Source of the DNA: Calamus simplicifolius
Lineage: Eukaryota > Streptophyta > Magnoliopsida > Arecales > Arecaceae
Length of the DNA stretch: 64,000 nt
Reading direction: 5' to 3'
NCBI GenBank assembly: GCA_900491605.1
Contig: UESW01004252.1
Location: 1-64,000, forward strand
Shown here: positions 1 through 12,582 of the stretch, piece after piece
Layout of the letters: every line of letters begins with the position of its first letter
Position numbering within the stretch: position 1 is the first letter of the stretch
Position numbers and translations under genes: made by a program
The notes under the pieces: model-generated
What the model was told of the DNA's origin: nothing
Database searches by the model: none
What the model saw: only the letters and a program-made list of their open reading frames with translations

Positions 1-807
1 AAAGATTGCCCTAAGTAATGGCCCTTAGTTGGGTCCAAATTTGATTCAAATCAAATCCTAACCTTGAAAGTTGATAGATTTTTTTAAGTTATATTAGATT
101 TCTTATCAACTATATAGATTTTTTTTTGCTTGAAATTTGACTAATTTAGGATCTTTAACTTGTTGTAGAATAATTATGTATAATATTTAAAATAGTATTT
201 ATGTTTGCATCTTAAAAAATTGAAAATTAATTTTGTTGGTGCTATCTTTAGCGGAAACAAATTGTTGTGGATCGATTTAATTGGGTTTTAGTTGAATTTG
301 GGTTTGAGCTTGGGTCAACTTTGGGCTTAGATTTTACAAAGTTTTTGAGCCCAAGTGGCCTGACCGCTCCATGCACTGGGAGTTGGTAGGAGCACTTCTT
401 GGCATCAATTGGTGAATCTTAGGAAAAGTGTTTCAAGAGTGAAGGAAAAGAAGAGAGCCTTCAAAACATCTAACATGCCATGGGAGTTTAAAGCACGTAA
501 TATGGCATGGGATTCGTGTTTTGGCTCTTTCGTGATCTCATTGGATGTATCTTTCTCAACATGGAGACTGTAGCCCGTTAAACTCTCTGAAAGGCTACTG
601 CTTGTATGCGTGAGAAAAACAGGAACATGAATGGGAAATTATGTAGCTCTCTACCCATATTTGATGAATTTAAAATTAACCAAAATGATGCACACAAACA
701 AGTTTAAATTGTGATCTCTTGTCAAGTGAAGATGATCATTTATATCAAGGTTTACAAAACCAATTTCAGCACTGGTACTCAATTGTTACAATGTCAGTAT
801 ATATGGG
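1..807. other. AT-rich intergenic sequence, no gene seen
   Basis: No reading frame with recognisable domains, no tRNA-like structure and no clear repeat were found. The stretch ends where similarity to the E2 gag leader begins, near 808. Homology to E2 stops abruptly here, so this is probably the target or deletion junction of the truncated element E0. Confidence 0.5.
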
Positions 808-1017
808 CGAGGAGCCGCTTGGAGTCCTTGACCAGCTGGGTCAATGTCTGACCTATTGGACCAGAGTGGCAAACTGGTCCAGCGTCACCGCCATTGCCGA
901 CGGCGAAGGAGTTTCAGCTGAAGGTGGTGGCGGAGGCGCCACGCTGCTAATCGGGTCAGGCCTCTGAGAGGTGGCTTGGTCTTGAGCCTCGAATGTGGCT
1001 CTCTTCCGATTGGCCAT
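808..1017 (-). pseudogene. gag: gag N-terminal fragment of E0
   Basis: An ATG at 1017 (minus) opens a frame starting MANRKRAT, followed by a proline/serine stretch (VAPPPPPSAETPSPS) and a hydrophobic heptad-like segment (TLDQFATLVQ). The same start and order occur in E2 at 36197. The frame then meets stop codons and homology ends near 808. Only the disordered N-terminal tail of the capsid precursor is left. It cannot be functional. Confidence 0.75.
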
Positions 1018-1080
1018 TAGAGGATGCTTCTTTTAGTTCTAAGTCTTGTCTCATGTATTACAAATTTATGGGACTTGAGG

Positions 1081-1097
1081 CCCTTCCTTTAGCACCA
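1081..1097 (-). promoter_or_regulatory. primer-binding site of E0
   Basis: The minus strand reads TGGTGCTAAAGGAAGGG three bases inside the 5' LTR. The TGG start is what a tRNA 3'-CCA primer requires. The primer tRNA was not identified. The same site, with changes, lies at 36262-36279 in E2. Confidence 0.6.
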
Positions 1098-1418
1098 ATC
1101 TGTTGCCGCAAAAATCCGTTCTCCAACTCGAGTGCGCTCTAGCTCCGGGTCCAGACGCCGGTCTCATCGCCCAAGGTGGAACCTGCAAGACAGTTCGCAC
1201 GCATAGGGTGTTTCGGGGGTTGCCCTCTGCGGAAGACCCTCCGACGCCCAAGTTAGTGGAGATTCACAGCAAGCACATATGAGGAGAAGACTCTCGCAGA
1301 AGAGTTTCCCTTAGATGGGTGTTCTCTCGAGAGCTTCGAGCTCAGTAGGTGCTTCAATGGAGTTTTCAGTACGAGTGCCGGTGAATGAGTGTGTACCTGA
1401 GAGATTCGAGGGCTGTGG

Positions 1419-1426
1419 TATTTATA
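1419..1426 (-). promoter_or_regulatory. LTR TATA box (E0)
   Basis: TATAAATA on the minus strand, at the same place in the LTR as in E2 (29046-29053). It is the likely core promoter of the element. Function is inferred from position. Confidence 0.5.
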
Positions 1427-1766
1427 GGCGATCACCTGATTCCTTGGGCGCGTTGCAGGAGGGATCTGAGAGCTGTTGAGATTCAAAATGGATTCGAGTC
1501 AAGTTTGTTATGAGACCAGTAGGATCCGTATCTTGTTGGTTAGAGGATCGACGGCCGGGAGAGCTGGTTGATGCCTCGAGATTCAGCGATTGTGTAGGTT
1601 ATAGGCCACTCCTATGGCCCTTAGGCCACTTCCGACATGATTCTCCATTTGGAATCTTATTTAGTTATCGTGAATTTGAACTCTCCCACGCCGGATTCCG
1701 CAGAGGTATTCGAGTGCCCCGGTCAGGCCGAGGCAAGGGACAACTTGGTTTTCGAGATACAGGGCG

Positions 1767-1895
1767 ACTCGGGTTGCCGAGGTATGAGGATAACTCGGGT
1801 TGCCGAGGTACGAGGATAACTCGGGTTACCGAGGTATGAGGATGACTCGGGTTGCCGAGATATAAGGATAGTTCGGGTCATCGGGAAGACCAACT
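1767..1895. repeat. 26-bp tandem array inside the E0 LTR
   Basis: Copies of about 26 bp (core ACTCGGGTTGCCGAGG) start at 1767, 1793, 1819 and 1845, with a decayed fifth. The LTRs of E2 carry a related but rearranged array at 29395-29545 and 36935-37090, so the array is a fast-changing part of U3. Confidence 0.8.
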
Positions 1896-2015
1896 CTACT
1901 GAGGGCGATTCGGCTTCGCTGCCTAGTGGATGTGACAGTTGGCCGACAGGATGTTAGACTTGACCCAATTATCGATGTGTGGGTATTAATGCAATGATAA
2001 TTTTATCCCTCATCA

Positions 2016-4860
2016 TAACTGATGGTTGTCTTACAATAATTGTTTTTCTTCATTGGGTTGCCCTGGTCTTTTGAATATTCTCTCTCTCATACATGCATCA
2101 TGGTAGCTATTCCAGTTAGTTTTTAAAAAATGGTATTCTTTGAGACTGGCAATGTCAATCTAATCAATTTATTTTTGCCTAGTTTTGCATGTTCAATTTC
2201 CTGAAAATTTTAGGTTTCAGTTGCTGAGCCAATTTTTTGCACTCTAATTAACAGCTATAACTTCATCCATAATAGATTAGTATTATAGGTGATGGAAAGA
2301 AACCATGGAGATATAAGGGGAGAAAAAGATACATGGACTAGAAAAAGAAGGATATGAGATTATACAGAAGCTAGGTTCAATAATTTTATGGGGCTCAACT
2401 CAAAGCAATGCAATAGGAAACGTTCTAATTTAGCCTTAGAAAGGCAACTTTACATCATTATAGCTAGATTTCATGAAGTTTTTTGTCATATGACTTTAAT
2501 TAAGGGTGTCACAACTATTATGATAGATAGGTGTTATAATGGCTTCAGCCACCCTCTATGTTGTAGAGATAAATGATATAGAAAAAGTAACGATTTATTT
2601 CATGCAATTTTCTATCATGACAATGAGTTAACACGTTATTTTCACTTGAACTTTTTATCATCAAAACTAATTATTTTATCAAGAAATAAAAATAAAATAT
2701 TATTTCTTTTTCATTATGATTTCTTGTTTTCTGTTCTAACACCATCACAACAGCCATTATTGTAGTGATTATTTTGATATTAAAATTTTAAAACGAAATA
2801 GACACAATTCTATTCTAACTTTAAAATATAGAACTTTATTTTGTAAAATTAACCCAGGTAACAGCCGATGCCAATTCTATTTTTGTTAGTCTCAAGTGCA
2901 AGAAATTCCTTAATGACGAAAAACTTAAAAAAAAATCTTATGTTGTTGCATATATGGAAATTTTCAGTCAAATTCACCCAAAGTTGAGTTCAAGTAAGAA
3001 ATACCGCTTGGATTATTTAGAATCCTCTATCAATATACTCTCTAAACCTTTGAGGTAGCTTACATTGGAGAGCTTCATACGAAAGCACTCATACCATCAG
3101 ATTCAGTGGGAGCAAAGAGAAAAGATTGGCAAAGATTAGCATAGGCTCTTGTGCCATATTTCTTTATTTTCAGAGGAGTGATACTTTAGCCATTGAATCA
3201 ATCTATATCACTCGCACCATCGATCCAATAGCAATAAACTAAAGATCATAGCAGGGCCTTTTTTTAAAAAAAGTATCACTCTTCTAATTATAGGAATATT
3301 TAGGATTTTATTTTCTGGGCACTTTTATGGTGGAGATAAGTAGATAGTTACAACAGAGTGCATTTTTTTTTTTAAATTGTCAAAGAAATAAGAGCAGTAT
3401 TAACTTTTTCTCTCTCTCTCTTTTTTAACCCTTTACTGAACTCGAATGCACGTTCAATAAAAAAGTAATTCTTGGTTACCTAGCTATCCATTACAATCCA
3501 GAAAACCAGAAAAGAAAGTATCATATGATTCTTTGCTTGCTTATTAAAATAAAATAAAGTTCTTTGTCGATGTTATCTTGACTCTTGAGCCGCACTAACA
3601 TTCATTTTATTTCAAAAGGATGTGAGAGGGAAAGCCAGTTTAAATATTGCGAGAGGGTGAGAGAGAGAAATCAGTCTATATTTTTTAGCTTAACAATAAT
3701 CATTGCAGTTCATCATCCAGCAATCAGATACTTGATTTGTTTGGTATATCTATATAGCCCCTGTTGGCCTCATTAAGAATACTTTTCAAACTCTTTCAAT
3801 TTATACCCTTGAATCCTCAACCCAGCCAATCATCAAATTCCTATGTATATTCTTGCCTTGTCTCTCTGATTTTGTTTTAAAAAAAAAATGTTGTTTTAAG
3901 ATTTTCATGTTGTTTAAATTATATAGAGGAAGTCTGCTCTTCCCGCTGAAAAAACAGTGCCGATCTTTAAAGATGTCTCTTTTGGGATGCTTATCTATAG
4001 CAACAACAAAGCTTCCACTAGCAAAAATAGGCTACGATCTCTTCAATTTTCATTATATAATGTGCACATACTTTTATTTGTTAGAAAAAATCTCCACAAC
4101 CATATTAGATAATGCAAGTTACGATTTATTTATGTGATTTAATTTGAAAATAATCTCATTGGAGTAGGCTTGCATCAATGTGTCATCAACCAACTAAAGT
4201 CTTGCAACCCATTAAGCAATGATAAGTACTCTCGTCTCGAAAATGAGATGAAGTTGGGTGTTTCCTTGAGAACGAGCTATTGTAAATTAGATAATGAAAT
4301 GGATAACGAATTGATGTATGCAAAAGGTTTATGTTGATCAACAATTCTAAAAAAAACACCATGCTAATCCATTTTCACTCCTACGAATAAATTAATTAAT
4401 AACTTCACACAAAACCACTTTATTTTTTTATTTTTTTTGGATGGTTGCACATTATATGTGGTTCCCACTTTTGTATCATAGTCTCGTTAACTCTTCTATG
4501 ATGCTGCATAATCTTGCAACTCTTTTGACAATGTACGAGGGAGAGAGCATGTAAGTCCAAAGCAATTCACAATTTATTGACATTTATAAATCCAACAACA
4601 TTAGAAAAACTTATCAATCATACAAGTGAAAAGCATCACACTTCATAACAAATCAACATAAACCCCCTCACACCTCGGTAGCAAACCATACATGACATCT
4701 CACTCGGCAAGCTGAAGAAGTTTGTGGAGGAAACACAAAATAAGACAAAAAACAAGAGAAGCAGTCAAAACCAAACCAGGGCACTCTCAATACATGTGCA
4801 CACACGGACAAGAGCAGCATTAGTAGTTGTAGTTTTGGTTCAATAATTTACCTTTCTTCT
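2016..4860. other. AT-rich intergenic sequence 3' of NLR pseudogene A
   Basis: No convincing gene. It contains the duplicated block 2145-2378 (listed separately), poly-T and CT-rich tracts near 3370-3420, and about 80 bp near 3720-3800 that resembles 37995-38080. Short reading frames here have no recognised domain and are what AT-rich DNA gives by chance. Confidence 0.5.
2145..2378. repeat. segmental-duplication block, copy A (partner 51760-51990)
   Basis: About 230 bp are nearly identical, in the same orientation, to 51760-51990, with only scattered substitutions and one-base indels by eye. Both ends stop sharply (2378 and about 51990). It lies on the same side of NLR A as its partner does of NLR B, so it is best read as part of one larger duplication. 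Confidence 0.85.
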
Positions 4861-7800
4861 TCACACCAGGGGCCTTTTCTTCTTCCCATATTTGATTTCC
4901 GCAATCGGGGGTGGTGGGTTGAATTGAAAGCAGTGATCCTTGCAATAGCGGTGCTCCCTGTCATCCCACTCTAGGTTGTTCCACCAGCCCAACTGTCCAC
5001 TAACGTGGACTGGTCCATGAGAAGTATGAGAAGTGGTGGCAATGGTGTCTTCCTCCCTGTCTTGTCCTAGCAGAGGGAGCCTATGGAGGCTTGGGCATCC
5101 TCGGATTTTGAGCTCCTTCCATGCCGGCAATCGAACTTGCTGGTTCTCATGGAGATGCTGCATATGTGGCAAATCTTGCAAGCATATGGTTTGGAGCGAT
5201 GGAAGAATATAGGTCTTTGATTGATGATCTATTGAGTAGAACACCGCCTTGAGAGTGCCGCAGAATTTGATGGTGAACATCTTCAGTTTCTGAAGGCCCT
5301 GTTCCCATTGGAATACTTTCTCGAGCCTTGGGCAATGCTCCAGATGCACCCCTGTTAGACTTGAAAAATGAACATAACGAGACTGGGATACTACCACTTG
5401 GAGTCTTCTCAAGTCGGAGAGCCACAACTTCTCCAATTCTGGAAACATGGGTTCTTTATCTTCAAAGATGCTCCGCATGTTATGGCACCGCACGAGCTGG
5501 CACTCTTTTAAATTTACCCAATAGATATATGGAGGGAAAATCAGATATGATAAAGGGGCATCGAGCATGTTGTCGTGGAGGAATAACGACTCTGCATAAC
5601 CAAGAAGATATCGAAGCTCGAACGGTGCTCGGTTGATTACATTTGTGATTTCCACATGGTTGTCAAGGCGGCATGGGTGGCCGGGGAGCTCTGCATCGGC
5701 AAACTTGGTGGTTGAGTCATCGTATACATCTTTGTAAAAGGATGAGGCCGAGCCCTTCTGGCTGAGTTTGGATGTTGCTACTTGGCTACCACAAGGAGAA
5801 ACACAAATATGAAATCGTTCTAAACCATTCTTTCTCCATATCAATTGCCTGGCAGCATTAGAATCCAAGGTGCGGAATAACCTTGAATCACCTGCACGAA
5901 TGTAAGTTTTGCCATGATCAGCATATCCATGTTGTTTGATGGACTTACCATGGTCATCAAGGTGCCAATGCCATCACAGCTACACTGATCTAAGAAGAAC
6001 TCCTGGGGAAGCCTCTGTATTTTGTTCCAAGGAAAGCTTCTTAGGCGTTTCATGCCTAAAAGCTCCAATCGCCTAAGCCGAGGTAGCATCAAGATGTCGG
6101 CAGGAAATTTTTTGATCCCAGTTGTCGAAAGATCGAGCATCTCAAGGTATGGAAGATCATGCAGGTCTATGAACTCTAATTGTTGGCAAGCTTGCAAAGT
6201 AAGTTGAATGATTGGCGACCCAGAGAGGGAGAAGGATCGGAGGCTGCTGCTACCTGACATTTTTATCTCCTTTAAGGCCTTGCAATCCTTGATGTGTAGC
6301 TTCTCTAGACCTGGCACTTTGGAAAGCCACTCTGGCAATGTAGTAAGGCAGGGAATATTGGCGAGGGAGATGATTCTCAACTTGGCACCATTGATTGCAT
6401 CCATCTCCTTCAAGCTTGTGCAATCTTGGAGGTGGAGCTCCTCGAGATTTACTGCATTAGAATACAATTCTGGCAACGATGCCAAGCAATCATTACCTGA
6501 GAGGAAAATATCCTCAACTTGGCCCCACCAATGGCTTCAATGTCCCTTAAGTTCTTGCAATCTTGAAGGTGGAGCTCCTCAAGACATCGAGCTCTAAAGA
6601 GTGATTTTGGTAATGACATTAAGTGATGATTACCAGAGAGGTCAAGAAGTCGAAGCCGCTGCATGCTCTCAAAGGCTAGATCTGGAAGTTTTGTGATCTG
6701 AGTCCCAGTAAGCCGGAGCACTTGGAGGTTCGTCATTGCTTCCATTGAGGGTAGTGGATCTGCTAGTGCAGTGCAACCATTGAGCAAGAACTCCTCTAGA
6801 CAAGACATTTCAGAGAACAAAGAGGGAGGTAGGGATTTTATGTTTGGACATGAGAGGTCCAAGTATCGAAGGTTTCGTTTGTGTGTACCCACTTCATTAG
6901 GTATGTGGTCCAAAAAGGTTCCATTCAGATCCAGCACCTCTAAATTTTCTAGGGCTTGTAGTGGAGAAGTCAAAAGAGGTGGAGATGGTGGTGATGATGG
7001 AGATGATGATGAGGGAAGGAGGGCTGTGAGGCTATGACAACCTTTTAACGACAACAATCTGAGATTGGTGAGACAGGACAATGAGGAGGGTAGTGATGTC
7101 AAAGGAGTGTAGGAGAGATCGAGGACTCGGAGGTGGGGCATGCTCTGGAACAAATCATCAGGGAAGCTGCGTAGCTGCGAGCAATCCCTGATGATCAAGG
7201 TAGTGAGAGTTCCTGAGTCACCTCTCGGTTCTCTTACCAAACCCATGCCTTGCTTGCAGATGAATGAGACCCAGTTATAGTTTTGCAAATATTTTCCAGG
7301 TCATTTTTCTCTTCTTCCCAAATTTCTAGCTTCTCTGGAGGATTAAACCTCCGAATGCTTGATGTGGAAACAACACCGAGGCTCCGAGAGGAAGGAGAAG
7401 CATGGCATCGTAATAAGGATCGAGCAAAGAGCTCTCTCAATAGAGCCTTTCCTGTGTCAAATAAGGATGATGCTGGTACATCATCCATCTTCTCTTCCTC
7501 TTGAGGTTGGTTCACTCGCGTAGTGATAAGCCCATCCGCCACCCAATATCTCACCAAATCTTCTTGATGGAGACCATGGGCCAGATCTTGTTCTTCATCA
7601 TCACCTACACTTTCAATGGGTGAGAATAGCAGGCAATATGCTAGGCAATTAAAGATCATGCGTAACAATAATTTAAAATCATCGTCTTATCATCTCTACG
7701 GTCGAGGGTTTTGAGAGAAAGGGAAGAAGTGACATCATGAAGCACTAGAACAAGTAATGGATATTCGTCAATCCAATTCACTTGTTCAGTCCATGTTACC

Positions 7801-8409
7801 TCATGGGTAACCAATATGAGGTCCTGGTTGGACCTGCTTTCATTGCAGACGTCACCAGACATAGTGGAGAGCAACCATCTAGTGCCGCTCCACTGGGTCG
7901 GTATCGGTAGGCCCAACCCAGCCCAGTGGCCCATCCCCATGGGATGAGGTAGATGTTCCACAATCAATAGGTATTTCTTGCTTGCCAACTTTTCATTCAT
8001 CCGCCTTGCTAATGGATACAACGCTTCCCACTCCTTCTCCTCCGTCTCTTGCTTGTTCTCATCCTCGTACTCTTCTTCCTCCACTGCCAATATCATAGGC
8101 ATGACATGGTCTTTCTTAGCTTGCATTCCAAGCTCATCTGCTATCGCCATCGCCACCTTCCCCCAGCTTATCCTCTTGTACTTATTGCTAATTAATGAAG
8201 GGCCTTGCAGTCGTATTATGATCAAATTGTGCCTTCTTGTCCTGAGCCATCTGCATCAGGGCCTTCTCCGTGACATATGTCAATCGTCCCAACAAGGCTT
8301 CTCTATTATCAATCCCTAGGGTCCAAATAATTGTAGCATCTCTAACTTTCTCGAGTATTTTCACTACTTGAGATGTTGCTATCTCCTCTGCTTCTTTTAT
8401 CGAACCCAT
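4861..8409 (-). pseudogene. NLR (NB-LRR) pseudogene A, At4g19050-like type
   Basis: The minus-strand frame starts ATG at 8409 (MGSIKEAEEIATS). In order: a degenerate P-loop region (TLGIDNREALLGRL, no GKT), a kinase-2-like strand (KKYLLIVEHL, no Asp pair), a sensor-like GTRWLLSTMS, an RNBS-D-like FNCLAYCLLFSP...DLVRYWVADGLI, then about 15 leucine-rich repeats (7250-5930) and a C-terminal part with WWNNLEWDD (4861-5868). No MHD motif or N-terminal coiled coil is visible. Intact members of this class are intracellular immune receptors. The frame is broken about five times: a 2-bp loss near 8217 compared with copy B, then near 7664, 7285, 6495 and 5910. The LRR with a serine/proline insert (about 6965-7020) matches a GGTGAT-type microsatellite. 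Likeness to At4g19050 is from memory of the family. Pseudogene status is firm if the assembly is right. Confidence 0.88.
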
Positions 8410-10980
8410 TAGTTCATGGGATAGAATCTCTTCCTAGCGCCGAAGAGAATGTTCAAATAAATCCTTTCGCACTCTGCACAAGTTCTAAGATGTCAGTTCA
8501 AAGTTAATTTTTTTAATCCAAGAAGTAAAATGATTACTTAAAATCTTTTAATTACTAAGCATTATTATATCTTAACTAAATAGCAGGATGATTCAACATG
8601 CATGCTCTATTGCAAGGGGCTAGCATAATTCTGAGGAACTACGTTTTTATTGATGCTGAATGTTATGTTTTAAAGAGAAGTTGGATGAATTCTTTATCAT
8701 ATATCTAAAAAAAAAAAAAATGTTGCCTATTATGCCATTTGTTTTTTAAAGCGAGACTAATCGATTTCTGTTGATATAATAGTTGCTCGAGTGTAAACAC
8801 CTCAAAGGTTTGAAAACTATCTCCTTTGTTGTCCTTTGTCATAATTACTTATGTAAAGCATTAAAAATTTAGTATATCATATTTTTTAAATTTATTTTCT
8901 TGTGCACAAGCAATTGAACTAGGTGTTCTTCTATTTTCTGATAATAAAAAATAATTGGCGCTCATACGAAGACTTACTTACACATCATATCCAAAACTAA
9001 GTTATTTACACGTTTATTGATAAATTAATAATTTTATAATATTTAATAATTCTAAGAAAAGCAGTGAAACAAGATTTACTTCATCAAGAGAAGATCAACA
9101 ACTTAAGTATAAAAAAAAATTAAAAATAAATCTTGAAAAGTGCTTAGCTTTTCACATCAATAAGATAATGATTTGTATATTAAATCTATTTTTATATTTT
9201 TATTCAGCTGATTAAGGATTTGGAGAGTGCCTGTTCTTAGATAATATTGGCATCATAAAAAGCTCATTAAAAATCGATATTGATTTTTATGCTTAATTCA
9301 AACTAACTAAACTATTCATTTATTTTTAAAAAGCTTACATTAGGTATATAAAAAATTTAGATTGTTACTAGTCTTTTCAAGCATCATGATGATAAAAACA
9401 TGTTTTCTTCAATAAAAAGTAAGGCATGACTCGTACTTTATTCTTCAACAAGCTAAAAATATAATAATCATTAATAAGGAAATCAAGTTATAGGGTTTAA
9501 AAAAGCTAGTTAACATTTAAAATTTGGATATAATAATTCATATAATCTACATTAAAATGAGTTTTGCTCTATTATATGCCACTCTCTACTCAATTTGTTA
9601 GTCAACCAATTCAATCATTTATTATTTTTAGATTGCATATATGTTCATAGATTACATATCATAAATAATTGAAATTCAATTATTTATCTATTTGGTGGAA
9701 GGAAAAAAATATCCTATTTTATTTTTAAATATTTTCAATCTTACTATTTGTAATCTTATTGTCCAAAAAAAAAAATTCTATTTAATCAATAGCTATTAAA
9801 TCCCAACCAAAGTACTCTACCAAGGATCACATTGTTGAGCCTCATTACCAACTCAAATGATTAGATCAAAATTACATAAAAGAATCATGAAGAAATTATT
9901 TTTCAAAATTTACAAAAAAATACATGTATGTAAGAAAATATTTAAGCTAACTAATATTTATTATTTTAAATAATAAAACTATTAAATATCAAAGATGGTA
10001 AAGACAATACATATGTTTCATTTTCTACTAAAAAAAAAATAAATTTAATTATTAAAGCTGCTTGGAATTATAACCTCATTTTATAATTAAATGAATTATT
10101 CATACTTACATGAACACCAACAATGCCTCAATGATTGAGTGGGTTTAGATTGGTAATTCTTTTTATTTTTTGGAGTGAAGTAATTCATTTCAAATTAGGA
10201 AATGAGTTCCATATACAAGAGGTGAAATTCTTTTATATTCTACTAATGATTATAAGAGATAGGATTAAAACTATCAATCTTGCATACAAGGGCCACTATG
10301 GTAAGAAAAAAGGATATGATATTGTAAATCTAATTGATGTGAAATTGAATCTAACACATAAAAAAGAATAGAAAGAAAGGCCACAAATTAAAGGTAACAT
10401 TGTCAAGAGATATTAATATTATAATAATGTTAATATAAGGCCAACTCTTTTAAATCCGCTATGAATTATTTATAATGAAAGTTAAAGGCATTATATAGCA
10501 ATTATAGTAATATATGATAATGTTATTTGATTATTATTTTTCATGCAATATGATATCATATTTTGAACTGTAATGCATATATGAATTGTAATAATAGTAA
10601 ATTAGATGGACATAAAATAACATTAAAATATCATATAGCGTTCTAATTATATACCAGAAGATATCATATTGGGATGATAATTTTTTTGAATTAAATGTTG
10701 GTCACATGTTTGTGGGTAGACACGTACATATATATTTATAAGTGTAATGTAATAGGGCTGCTAAATCCATTATAGAGATAGCAAATTTAAAACATGATAT
10801 AAATGTATGTCATAAAATAAAACAAATATTTTTAAATATTAATATGAGCAAAATATGTGAAAAAATCATAAATTAGATTTATGATTTCTTAAGATAAACA
10901 TCAGTCTCTAGATAAAGAAAAAGAACTTAATTGATTAATAGAAACATGGTAAAAAGAATATGTGTATGTATGTATGTTAT
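8410..10980. other. upstream flank of NLR A, duplicated at 59545-63415
   Basis: AT-rich sequence without a gene. It is alignable along its length to the flank of NLR B: for example, the segment just upstream of the ATG (8450-8530 and 59590-59670) and 10850-10955 against 63310-63415 are nearly identical. Copy B has about 1.3 kb extra (60930-62225) at the point matching about 9760. The NLR promoter would lie in 8410-8700, but no clear TATA position could be assigned. Confidence 0.7.
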
Positions 10981-12010
10981 AAGAGAATATGTGTTTCTTA
11001 TCAAGTTTGACCACATATTCTTGAGAAGAAAACAAGTCATTTGAACACCACAAGAGCATGAGGGTGGCATTAACTTTTCAAATATTTAATATATAATTGT
11101 TTCTAGTAAGCTAAGCTTAGGTCAGGCTTGGACTCTCAAAGATTTTAGTCAATACGACTAATGCCTACTCCTAATAATGGGGGATGGTCTCCTACAGCGA
11201 TATAAGGGACGTAAAAAAGAGCTGAAGGCATTTGAGTAAGAGATTACAATGGATGAAATTGATGCTTGGTTCAAAAATTTATAAAAGCATCATAGCTAAG
11301 GCCCTAAGTAATATATCTCACAATAGCAATTCAGGATCTAGCATTACTCCCACCACTAGGTGATAAGGCATGAAATGACAAACTATAGCCATAATTTACG
11401 GAGTTTGAAGAGTTAATGAACTTATATATAGCAAGTAAACAATTTCTTAACCAAGGAGACTTATTCGGGCTAGATCATCCTTGCCGAAGGAAGCTATGAA
11501 GTAAGAAATAATGCAAGTACTCTTTCTCACAAACTATCTGCAAAATAAAAATTAGGCTTTAATATACAAGTAAATTAGATATATCTTTCTCATGATCATA
11601 AATTTATAAACTACATCAAAAATATAAATTATATTAAAAATACATCAAGAATAAATTAATTATAAATATGTAAAAATTTATCTTCTCAACCCTTACTCAA
11701 AAAATGAAGTTTAACAAATACGAGGCAAGCCATATAAAAAGACTTTAAAGTTCTTTGTTGATATCAAAACTATACTATTTTATCGTTATTAATTTATAGT
11801 TCCACTGTTCCTTGCTTCGCATGGGAGAAAGTGATCAATTGAATCAAAGGATTAAAGCGATCAAATGCGTTGTGATTTAAAAGCAATAAGTCATTTGAAA
11901 GGCTTTGAAAGAGATCCGAAGGCCACCGTCTCTTTCTTGCATCGCCTCCTTTTATTTTTTATCTCCTTTATTGCTTTAACTTTTCTTTTATATATACTCT
12001 TTTCTTTTAG
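10981..12010. repeat. local direct duplication, copy 1 (partner 12583-13600)
   Basis: About 1 kb of AT-rich sequence is repeated downstream in the same orientation. Shared landmarks are the ACACCACAAGA...GGTGGCATTA segment, the CTCAAAGATTTTAGTCAAT segment and the TTGCATC(G/A)CCTCCTTTTATTTTTTATCTCC segment. The two copies differ by many substitutions and small indels. No coding frame is conserved. A third, short copy of the end appears at about 14320-14470. Confidence 0.8.
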
Positions 12011-12582
12011 GTATGACCATTTTAAAAATTTGTTCCTAATTTTCACAGATTATTAATTCTATCTATAAGTCTTTACTTTTTTAAATATGTTATTTAAAAA
12101 ACAAAATAATTAATAGGAGTAATCATTCCATCACATTAAAAAATAAAATAATGCACACACTTCAATTCATCCACCATGCTGGTAAATTATGTCAAAGATA
12201 TCTGCTCTTTGAAGGAGGACTATGATCAGTTCAATTCATCCACCATGCTGTCATATCTACTCCTATGATCCATCTTCTGATCCTCCAACCCTATGACACT
12301 CCCAATTCCTTACACTAATGTTTGGTTACTGTTGCTGCTAAGGCCTGTGCTTTTCCTCGTATGTGACTTAATTTTTTTCTCTACTTGCACATTTATTAAA
12401 ATAATTAAAAAAAATTATTCTATAGATCTACCTACACGCAAGTAACCAAATTCTAAATAAAAATGATAAGCAAATACAAACCCTTAGATTTTGTCGATGC
12501 AATTTTGACATCTATGCAAGATTTTGTAAGGAAGAATTTTAGTGTTGTAAATCAGTTTGACCAATATATATATATATATATA

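Larger units (their letters stand above)
808..2015 (-). mobile_element. E0: truncated Ty3/gypsy element (gag start + PBS + 5' LTR)
   Basis: On the minus strand this reads 5' LTR (2015-1101), primer-binding site, then the first part of gag (1017-808). It is closely related to the right-hand end of E2 (35990-37258): same gag start, same PBS core TGGTGCTAAAGGAAGG (changed in E2) and same LTR layout. Everything 3' of gag codon 70 or so is missing, so no TSD pair can be tested. The base pairs after the LTR are TAACT. It is most likely a deletion relic of an element of the E2 family. Confidence 0.8.
1101..2015 (-). repeat. 5' LTR of E0
   Basis: The boundaries are TG...CA, set by alignment to the two E2 LTRs (28738-29709 and 36283-37258). 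On the minus strand it begins TGATGAGGG and ends CAACA before the PBS. It contains a TATA box and a short tandem array. At 915 bp it is slightly shorter than the E2 LTRs. Confidence 0.8.

Noticed and set aside
10135..12056. Short frames in AT-rich DNA as small genes
   Set aside because: They are not conserved in the homologous copies (62580-62850, 12583-13600) and have no domain.
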